NCBI RefSeq assembly: GCF_004331465.1
Contig: NZ_SJKB01000024.1
Coordinates: forward strand, 1-64,000
Length of the DNA: 64,000 nucleotides
Direction of reading: 5' to 3'
Source of the DNA: Kribbella pittospori
GTDB taxonomy: Bacteria > Actinomycetota > Actinomycetes > Propionibacteriales > Kribbellaceae
This document shows, one piece after another, positions 58,226 through 64,000 of the stretch. Positions within the stretch are counted from its first letter, which is position 1; each line of letters opens with the position of its first letter. Made by a program: the position numbers and the translations under genes. The notes under the pieces were generated by a model, which saw nothing but the letters and a program-made list of their open reading frames with translations, was not told where the DNA came from and did not search any database.

Positions 58226-59629
58226 ATGGATCTGCATCTGCATCTGGGCGGGGAGGGCGGACTGGCCGAGCAGATCTATGCACAGTTGCACGAGCGGATC
58301 CGCACCGACGCCTTGCCGGCGGGGACCGTGTTGCCGTCGTCGCGTGAGCTCGCGAAGCGGTTGTCGGTCTCGCGGGCGACGGTGGTTGCGGCGTACGAGC
58401 GGCTCGCCGCGCATGGGTTGATCCGCTCGCGGGCCGGGATCGGGACGGTCGTCACCGGGGAACGTGTCCCTGCCACGCCCGCGCCGGCCGCGTCTCCCCT
58501 GCGGCCGCGGGCGATCTGGAGCGCCGAGCAGTTCGCCATACCGGATCTCAGCGTCGATGCCGAGTTCGACTTCGCGCCTGGTATCCCCGGCCGGACCCAG
58601 TTCCCGTTCGCACGGTGGCGGGCGTTGATCAATGATCAACTGCGCACCCGGACCGACGTCGGCTACGGCGATCCGGCGGGCTCGGCGCGGCTGCGTGATG
58701 CGCTCGCGCGGCATCTGGTCGTCAGCCGGGGTGTCCGGATCGCGCCGGAGCAACTGGTGATCACGACAGGTGCGCAGCAGGCGTTCGACATCGCCGCGCG
58801 CGTCCTGCTCGAACCGGGCGACACGGTGGCCATCGAGGATCCCGGCTACCTGCCGGCGTACCGCGGATTCCTTGCGCACGGAGCCCGTGTCGTCGGGGTG
58901 CCGGTCGACAGCGAGGGGCTGATGGTCGATCGGCTTCCAGCCGAGACGCGGTTGGTGTACGTGACGCCGTCGCACCAGTTCCCGCTCGGCATGCCGCTGT
59001 CCGAGTCGCGCCGTACTGCGCTGCTCGCGTGGGCGGCCGAGCACGACGCCGCGATCGTCGAGGACGACTACGACTCGGAGTTCCGCTTCACCGGACGTCC
59101 GCTCACTCCCCTGCAGGCGACCGACAAGGAGGGCCGCGTGCTGTACGTCGGTTCCTTCTCCAAGACGCTGTTGCCGGCGCTCCGGGTCGGGTTCCTCGGC
59201 GTACCGGCAACGTTGGGTGAAGCCGCCCGCCGCGCGAAGTTCGTCGCCGACTACGGCACCGCGGGTCACGTGCAGGCCGCCCTCGCAGCCTTCATCGAGG
59301 AGGGCGACCTGGCCCGCTACATCCGGCGGATGCGGCGTTCGTACGAACGTCTGCACGACCTGCTGACCGGCACTCTGCGTGCGGACTTCGCCGACGTACT
59401 CGAACCGATCGAGTCCAGCGGCGGGACGCACATGGCCGCATTGCTGACATCCGGACAACCGAGCGACACCGTGCTCGCCGCGCGCGCCGTCACCGCGGGC
59501 GTGAACCTCGGGACGATCTCGCGCTGGGGCATCGATCGTCCCGGACCGAACGGTTTCGTCTTCGGGTACGGCGCTGTCCCGGCCGACCGGATCCCGGCTG
59601 CGCTGGCCGCGCTGCGCCGCGTTATCTGA
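58226..59629 (+). CDS. MocR/PdxR-family regulator (GntR HTH plus aminotransferase fold)
   Basis: A 467-residue protein. The GntR-type winged helix is GLAEQIYAQLHERIRTDALP, then SSRELAKRLSVSRATVVAAY. The fold-type I aminotransferase domain contains ITTGAQQAFDIAARVLLEPG, VAIEDPGYLPAYRGFLAHGA, AIVEDDYDSEFRF and the PLP lysine in VGSFSKTLLPALRVGF. MocR proteins sense PLP or amino-acid adducts and usually act on the divergent gene, here the DinB gene 76 bp away. The start ATG lies at 58226. Confidence 0.92.
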   Translation: MDLHLHLGGEGGLAEQIYAQLHERIRTDALPAGTVLPSSRELAKRLSVSRATVVAAYERLAAHGLIRSRAGIGTVVTGERVPATPAPAASPLRPRAIWSAEQFAIPDLSVDAEFDFAPGIPGRTQFPFARWRALINDQLRTRTDVGYGDPAGSARLRDALARHLVVSRGVRIAPEQLVITTGAQQAFDIAARVLLEPGDTVAIEDPGYLPAYRGFLAHGARVVGVPVDSEGLMVDRLPAETRLVYVTPSHQFPLGMPLSESRRTALLAWAAEHDAAIVEDDYDSEFRFTGRPLTPLQATDKEGRVLYVGSFSKTLLPALRVGFLGVPATLGEAARRAKFVADYGTAGHVQAALAAFIEEGDLARYIRRMRRSYERLHDLLTGTLRADFADVLEPIESSGGTHMAALLTSGQPSDTVLAARAVTAGVNLGTISRWGIDRPGPNGFVFGYGAVPADRIPAALAALRRVI

Positions 59630-59724
59630 TCGAGATTGGACTGGCGCAGAACACCTCGAATCGGCCCCGCCACCGGACCGGCACCGTTCCTAGGCTGCCG
59701 CGGACATCCATCACAGGAGGCCTG

Positions 59725-60219
59725 ATGAGATCCCTGCGCATCGCCGCAATCGCCATCGCCTGTGCCGGCGTCATCGCCGGCACCTCGCTCGCCAACGCAT
59801 CCCCCCGCTGCGAGGAGGTCGAGGCGACGATCTACGACAAGGTTGTCGACGTGGGGTGCCCGCCGCCGACCCAGGTCTGCGTGGCCGGCTTCGTCCGCGG
59901 CGAGGACGGCTTCAACGGGACGACCGTGTTCATCCTCGGCTCCCGCGGCGAGGCGCCCCCGACGGCTCCCGACCAGCGGCCGGTCAGCGGCGCGCTCACC
60001 TACACCTTCAAGGGCGGCGCCACACTCACCGCACTCGAGACGAGCATCGGCAACGTCAACACCACCACCGGCGCCGGCCACGCCGGCGGCACCCAGCAGT
60101 TCACCGGCGGCACCGGCCGCTACGAAGGCGCCACCGGCTACGCCTACCTGGGCCAGCACTGGGAGGTCGACCACTTCGTCACCCAAATCAAGGGCGAAGT
60201 CTGCCGCCCCAGGCACTAG
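59725..60219 (+). CDS. Secreted allene-oxide-cyclase-like barrel protein
   Basis: A 164-residue exported protein. The signal peptide is RIAAIAIACAGVIAGTSLAN with an ANA-S cleavage site. The mature part contains VDVGCPPPTQVCVAGFVRGE, SGALTYTFKGGATLTALETS and GGTGRYEGATGYAYLGQHWE, like bacterial AOC-barrel-like proteins (GTGRYEGATG is typical). Four cysteines may form two disulphides. GGAGG precedes the ATG. A strong hairpin follows. The function is unknown. Confidence 0.8.
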   Translation: MRSLRIAAIAIACAGVIAGTSLANASPRCEEVEATIYDKVVDVGCPPPTQVCVAGFVRGEDGFNGTTVFILGSRGEAPPTAPDQRPVSGALTYTFKGGATLTALETSIGNVNTTTGAGHAGGTQQFTGGTGRYEGATGYAYLGQHWEVDHFVTQIKGEVCRPRH

Positions 60220-60227
60220 CCGGGCCA

Positions 60228-60268
60228 CTGGCGGGTTGTTTCACCGCTGGCGCGCAACAACCCGCCAG
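60228..60268. terminator. Hairpin terminator between convergent genes
   Basis: CTGGCGGGTTGTT and AACAACCCGCCAG form a perfect 13-bp stem with a 15-nt loop. It starts 8 bp after the AOC-like gene and lies 33 bp from the end of the convergent regulator gene, so it can serve both. Confidence 0.75.
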
Positions 60269-60301
60269 CGAGCACACAACCCGCCACCCAGCCGGCGATC
60301 C

Positions 60302-61258
60302 TCAATCGGATTCGGTGCCGGTGAGGAGGGCGGCTAGTTGGGTGGGTTTGTAGAGGACTTGTTTGCCGGTGCGTTGGGGTTCCACCAGGCCGGTACGGCG
60401 GAGTAGTTGGAGCTGCTGACTGACGGCGGACGGGGTGACCTTGAGTTCGGCGGCGACGTCGGTGGTGGTGCGGGGGTGGGTGAGGAGCTCGAGGATGCGG
60501 GCCCGGGCGGTGCCGATGAGCTGGGCCAGGTCGCGGCGTGACGGTGGGTCGACGACGGACCAGAGGGTGGCCTGGCCGCGGGGTGGGTAGCCGAGGATCG
60601 GTTCGGCGCCGACGTCCATCGGGATCACGGCGTGCGGGCCGAAGAGGGTCGGCTGGAGGACGAGGCCACGGCCGTCGACGCTTTCGGTCCGGCTGATGTC
60701 GCTGACGCGGTCGACGCGAAGCAGACCGTCGCCGTAACTGATGGCCGGCCCCAGTTCGTTCAGCATCACGCCCGTACCTCGCTGGGTGACGACATGCCCG
60801 CGATAGCTGATGTCGGCGGTCAGCAACGTGCGCATCCGATTCCAGTACGGCGCGATCGCGGCCTGCCAGTACTCGCGGAGAGCGTCGACCACCTTCGTCG
60901 CGCCGTCGGGTCCAGCCAGCTCAGCGGGGACCTCACCGTTGACCGCGACGAGCTGGCGTTCGAACGTCTCGCGGTCCACCGAGCCGATGAGGTCGAGCTC
61001 GTCGGCGATCTGGGTGAGCGGTGAGGTGGGGCGCGGCGTCAGGAAGTCCGGACTGCCCATCGTGTCGTTGACCAACCACCTCAGCACGCTCCAGTCCAGC
61101 GCCTCGAGCAGTGGCTGAACCGCCCGGATCCAAGGCAACTGCAGCGGGAACCGACCGGGGTCCTGCAACGCGCGCAGCGACAGCACAGTCTCGGCCGCCG
61201 GCGAGACCGCGAACCGGACATCCTCAAGGTCCCGCGAGGTCAACTCATACGTGAGCAC
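60302..61258 (-). CDS. ArsR-type regulator with DUF5937 sensor domain
   Basis: About 318 residues. The N-terminal 230 residues match the DUF5937 type: LTYELTSRDLEDVRFAVSPA, RALQDPGRFPLQLPWIRAVQ and FGPHAVIPMDVGAEPILGYP. The C-terminal ArsR helix-turn-helix is RDLAQLIGTARARILELLTH, TDVAAELKVTPSAVSQQLQL and LRRTGLVEPQRTGKQVLYKP. The GTG at 61258 starts at the conserved LTYEL. The frame reaches 61285. It is divergent from an MFS pump, which it probably represses. Confidence 0.88.
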   Translation of the reverse strand: MLTYELTSRDLEDVRFAVSPAAETVLSLRALQDPGRFPLQLPWIRAVQPLLEALDWSVLRWLVNDTMGSPDFLTPRPTSPLTQIADELDLIGSVDRETFERQLVAVNGEVPAELAGPDGATKVVDALREYWQAAIAPYWNRMRTLLTADISYRGHVVTQRGTGVMLNELGPAISYGDGLLRVDRVSDISRTESVDGRGLVLQPTLFGPHAVIPMDVGAEPILGYPPRGQATLWSVVDPPSRRDLAQLIGTARARILELLTHPRTTTDVAAELKVTPSAVSQQLQLLRRTGLVEPQRTGKQVLYKPTQLAALLTGTESD

Positions 61259-61332
61259 GCCTGCCCCCTTGTCGATGTAGCCCAATCCTAAATCGTTCGC
61301 AGACCGCCGCGACGCCCGGCGACAGTCGGGGC

Positions 61333-62547
61333 ATGAGTATCGAGGTTGCCGTCGACGCGCGCCCGCGCACGACGTTGCTCGGCGTACTGGCCGTGTGTTC
61401 GGCGGTCGGCGTCGGGACTGTCTACTTTCCGCAGGCGCTGCTGCCGTCCGTCGCGGCGTCGCTGCACGTGCCGTTGTCGAGCGCGGCGTTGGTCGTGACC
61501 GCGCCGCAGGCCGGATACGCCGTTGGCATCCTGACCGTCGTACCGCTGGGCGACACCGGTGCGCAGCGACGGCTGCTGACCACCTTGTTCGCCAGTGTCG
61601 CGGTGTTTGCGATCGCAGCCGCGGCGGCGCCGTCGTTGCCGGTCCTGGTGATCGCGTCGTTCCTGATGGGCTGCGCGACGGTGGCGTCGCCGGTGATCGG
61701 TCCGTACGTCGCGGGGATGACCGGCTCGCGCCGCCTGGGCAGCATCAACAGCATCCTGCTCAGCGTGGGCATCCCCGGGATGATCCTGTCGCGCGCGATC
61801 GCCGGGTTCCTGGGCGAGGAGTACTCCTGGCGATACGCCTACCTGGGTGCCGCCGTACTGGCGCTGGTCTGTGCCGCCGTCGCGTGGACTCGACTGCCCG
61901 TGCCGGTGCACGTCGAGCCGGCGGAGTTCCCGCAGTACCTGCGCCGGCCCCTCGACCAACTGAGGTTGCGCAGCGGTCTGCGTCGATCGGCGTTCTACCA
62001 GGCCTGCACGTTCGCCGGCTTCACCGGCACCTGGGCGACCCTGGTCCTCGTCCTGCAGGATTCCTTCGGCCTCGGAGCCGGCGCACTCGGCTGGATCAGT
62101 CTGGTCGCGATCGCCACCATGGCAGTCGTCCCGTGGACCGGCCGCATCGTCGATCGGCGTACGCCGGATGCGGTGACGGCCTGGATCCTGGTGGGAACGA
62201 TTGCTGCCGCCGTGTTCATGCTGGGTGCGTACGCCGGTGGTGCGCTGGGACTCACGCTCCTCGTGGCCGGCGTACTCGTCCTCGATGTGTCGATGCAGTC
62301 GGGGATGGTCGCGAACGTCACCCGGATCTACCAACTCGACCCCGGCCGGCGCAGCGCGATGAACACGGCGTACATGGTCTGCGCCTACTCCGCCGGCAGC
62401 CTCGGCTCCTGGACCGCCGTACGCCTCTACCACGCCCTCGGCTGGTGGACAGTCCCCACCTTCGTCGCCACCCTCGCAACCCTCGCCCTTCTCCGCCTGG
62501 TCCTGACGCCTGACACTTCGGGTAGGGGTCTCGTCGTACGTGTATGA
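61333..62547 (+). CDS. MFS transporter (arabinose-efflux-like)
   Basis: A 404-residue protein with about 12 membrane segments: GVLAVCSAVGVGTVYFPQAL, AGYAVGILTVVPLGDTGAQR, MGCATVASPVIGPYVAGMTG and AFYQACTFAGFTGTWATLVL. It resembles AraJ/YdhP-type exporters. It is divergent from the ArsR/DUF5937 regulator and overlaps the YceI gene by 4 nt (ATGA). The substrate is unknown. Confidence 0.88.
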   Translation: MSIEVAVDARPRTTLLGVLAVCSAVGVGTVYFPQALLPSVAASLHVPLSSAALVVTAPQAGYAVGILTVVPLGDTGAQRRLLTTLFASVAVFAIAAAAAPSLPVLVIASFLMGCATVASPVIGPYVAGMTGSRRLGSINSILLSVGIPGMILSRAIAGFLGEEYSWRYAYLGAAVLALVCAAVAWTRLPVPVHVEPAEFPQYLRRPLDQLRLRSGLRRSAFYQACTFAGFTGTWATLVLVLQDSFGLGAGALGWISLVAIATMAVVPWTGRIVDRRTPDAVTAWILVGTIAAAVFMLGAYAGGALGLTLLVAGVLVLDVSMQSGMVANVTRIYQLDPGRRSAMNTAYMVCAYSAGSLGSWTAVRLYHALGWWTVPTFVATLATLALLRLVLTPDTSGRGLVVRV

Positions 62548-63071
62548 CTACGACGACGAGGTTGAGGGAACTGACCGGGGACTACGCGGTGGATGTGGCG
62601 CGGTCGAGGTTGGGGTTTACGGCGCGGCATACGGTTGGGCCGCGGGTGCCTGGGGAGTTCGAGGTGTTCAGTGGGGTGCTTCGGCTGGATGGGGAGGATC
62701 CGGGGCGGTCGACGGCGGATCTGACCATCCAGGCGAACAGCATTCAGACCGGGGACCGGCGACGGGATGCGGCGCTGCGTGAGCACTTCCTCGACGCGGA
62801 GACCTATCCGTCGATCAAGTTCCGGTCCACGAAGGTGAGCCAGACCGGTGTGACGACGTTCACGGTGACGGGGAATCTCACGATCCGTGGCGCCACCCGG
62901 CCGGTCGTCGTACCGCTGGAGCTGACGGGCACCGACGACGGGGTCGCCTTCACCGGATCGCTTCCGCTGCTGCGCAAGCGCTGGGCGGTGGAGTGGAACG
63001 CAGCCGTCAACCTGATGGTCGCCAAGAAACTGGACCTCCACCTGGAGCTCACGGCCAACCGCATCGCCTGA
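62544..63071 (+). CDS. YceI-family lipid-binding protein
   Basis: A 175-residue cytoplasmic form without signal peptide: LTGDYAVDVARSRLGFTARH, VFSGVLRLDGEDPGRSTADL, DAALREHFLDAETYPSIKFR and FTVTGNLTIRGATRPVVVPL. This is the YceI beta-barrel, which binds polyisoprenoid-like amphiphiles. It is translationally coupled to the MFS gene, so the two probably form one regulated unit. Confidence 0.92.
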   Translation: MTTTTRLRELTGDYAVDVARSRLGFTARHTVGPRVPGEFEVFSGVLRLDGEDPGRSTADLTIQANSIQTGDRRRDAALREHFLDAETYPSIKFRSTKVSQTGVTTFTVTGNLTIRGATRPVVVPLELTGTDDGVAFTGSLPLLRKRWAVEWNAAVNLMVAKKLDLHLELTANRIA

Positions 63072-63109
63072 CCCCGGGTTGTCTCGATCGCCTTTGGTGG
63101 TTAGTGTCG

Positions 63110-63207
63110 AACTGCCGCGGGAGCTCGCACCGGAGCGGGCTGAGAGGGCGACTGTGTACGGCGTCGCCGACCGCTGAACCTGAATCGGGTAATTCCGGCG
63201 TAGGGAG
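63110..63207 (+). promoter_or_regulatory. TPP riboswitch (THI element)
   Basis: Conserved parts are GCGGGAGCTCGCAC and GGAGCGGGCTGAGAGGGCGA (63133-63150), then CCGCTGAACCTGAATCGGGT and AATTCCGGCGTAGGGAGG. These match the THI box (GGGxGC, GCTGAGA, CTGAACCTGA, GGxTAATxCCxGCGxAGGGA). The final GGGAGG is also the thiS ribosome site, so TPP binding can mask translation starts. Confidence 0.93.
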
Positions 63208-63213
63208 GAAGCG

Positions 63214-63420
63214 ATGCAGGAATCCGTCTGGGTGAACGGTACAGAGACCACGGTCGCACCGGGGAAGTCCGTTGCCGACCTGATCCAGGAGTTCTCCGAC
63301 CGCACCACCGGGATCGCGGTCGCGGTCAACCAGACCGTGCTCACCCGCAGCGAGTGGGCCGGTACGACGCTCGAGCCGGGCGACCGGGTCGAGATCGTCA
63401 GCGCCGTCCAGGGAGGCTGA
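63214..63420 (+). CDS. thiS: Sulfur-carrier protein ThiS
   Basis: A 68-residue ubiquitin-like sulfur carrier: VWVNGTETTVAPGKSVADLI, GIAVAVNQTVLTRSEW, LEPGDRVEIVSAVQGG. The C-terminal GG is adenylated by ThiF and converted to thiocarboxylate, giving sulfur to ThiG for thiazole synthesis. It lies 6 nt after the riboswitch ribosome site and 1 bp before thiG. Confidence 0.95.
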   Translation: MQESVWVNGTETTVAPGKSVADLIQEFSDRTTGIAVAVNQTVLTRSEWAGTTLEPGDRVEIVSAVQGG

Positions 63421-63421
63421 C

Positions 63422-64000
63422 ATGGACGACCCACTGGAGCTCGGCGGGCGGACGTACACCTCGCGGCTCATCATGGGCACGGGCGGTTCGGCCAACCTGG
63501 AAGTGATGGAGGAGGCATTGCTTGCCTCCGGCACCCAACTCACCACGGTCGCGATGCGCCGGCTCGGCACCGGCCACGAGGGCTCGGTGCTCGACGTACT
63601 GGCGAAGCACGGTATCGAGGTGCTTCCGAACACTGCCGGTTGTCACACCGCCGCGGAGGCGGTGCTCACCGCGCGGATGGCCCGGGAGGCCCTGCAGACC
63701 AACCTGATCAAGGTCGAGGTCGTTGCCGACGACCACCTGTTGATGCCCGACCCGGTCGAGTTGCTCGATGCCGTGGACACCTTGGTGGCCGACGGTTTCA
63801 CCGTGCTGCCGTACACGAACGACGACCCGATCCTCGCCCGCCGCCTCGAGCAGGCGGGCTGTGCGGCGGTGATGCCGTTGGCGGCACCAATCGGTTCGGC
63901 ACTCGGGATCCGCAACCCGCACAACCTTGCGCTGATCACCGAGGCCGCGAACGTCCCGGTGATCGTCGACGCCGGGATCGGTACGGCGAGCGACGCGGCG
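63422..64000 (+). CDS. thiG: Thiazole synthase ThiG (runs off the window)
   Basis: The first 193 residues of the TIM-barrel thiazole synthase: DDPLELGGRTYTSRLIMGTG, GSANLEVMEEALLASGTQLT, GIEVLPNTAGCHTAAEAVLT, LIKVEVVADDHLLMPDP (with the Schiff-base lysine) and AAVMPLAAPIGSALGIRNPH. It joins ThiS-thiocarboxylate, deoxyxylulose 5-phosphate and dehydroglycine. It starts 1 bp after the thiS stop. thiO, thiE and thiF are not seen in the window. Confidence 0.95.
   Translation, partial: MDDPLELGGRTYTSRLIMGTGGSANLEVMEEALLASGTQLTTVAMRRLGTGHEGSVLDVLAKHGIEVLPNTAGCHTAAEAVLTARMAREALQTNLIKVEVVADDHLLMPDPVELLDAVDTLVADGFTVLPYTNDDPILARRLEQAGCAAVMPLAAPIGSALGIRNPHNLALITEAANVPVIVDAGIGTASDAA

Noticed and set aside
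61288..62433. 381-codon open frame antisense to an MFS gene
   Set aside because: His/Arg/Gln-rich shadow of a transporter gene.

Overview
The window is high-GC, about two thirds G+C, with strong GC3 bias, GTG starts, SARP and MocR regulators, F420-type enzymes and many MFS pumps. This points to an actinomycete. Gene style (frequent CGTACG and GTCGTAC words, abundant VOC/DinB/MocR genes) suggests Nocardioidaceae, perhaps Kribbella, but that assignment is inference. The window splits into an accessory island (about 1-32.9 kb) and a chromosomal segment (about 33-64 kb).

Island, left part. An IS630-like element end (1-97) cuts off a deaminase gene (98-283). A solitary primase/polymerase-like gene (351-875) hints at an actinomycete integrative element. 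A five-gene minus-strand operon (11061 to 1409) follows. It encodes a winged-helix/MTase-like protein, HsdM, HsdS, HsdR and an S1-like/coiled-coil protein, so it is a Type I restriction system with two unusual accessory proteins. A 20-bp perfect palindrome lies between this operon and a plus-strand series.

Island, middle part. The plus-strand series (11238-26445) encodes a coiled-coil protein, a DUF4352-like membrane protein, a 1690-residue UPF1-type helicase with a Vsr/DUF559-like nuclease and a GreA-like tail, a 436-residue unknown, a DUF6361 protein, a PLD-type nuclease and a SNF2-type helicase. The last four are packed with 4-bp gaps or 1- to 4-bp overlaps. It looks like a multi-gene anti-phage system, cut short at its 3' end by IS3 and IS110 remnants. 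Next is a low-GC, translationally coupled pair on the minus strand: a Dam-type methylase and a nuclease-like/DGQHR/HEPN fusion. Six exact TCGCGCG repeats sit just upstream of it. The island ends at the 3' end of a tRNA gene, which is split by a dead IS481-like element with a 15-bp target duplication.

Chromosomal part. This holds a stand-alone MraY paralogue, a DUF6493-like/SWIM pair, HxlR/SDR, a MetE-like enzyme, MFS pumps, a Fes-like esterase, VOC proteins, methyltransferases, Lrp/DUF2000, DinB, MocR, an ArsR-type regulator, YceI, and a TPP riboswitch with thiS and thiG at the right edge.

The most novel-looking system is at 45.3-50.6 kb. Two short related peptides (63 and 65 aa, both with an LPxREAL motif) precede one protein that joins a PqqD/RRE-like domain, an M50 membrane metalloprotease and a MinD-type ATPase. 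Then come a secreted CxxC-repeat protein and a lipoprotein. A divergent small SARP regulator faces them. Four heptamers at exact 11-bp spacing, a textbook SARP box, lie in front of the peptide genes. This looks like an undescribed SARP-controlled peptide maturation, signalling or secretion system.
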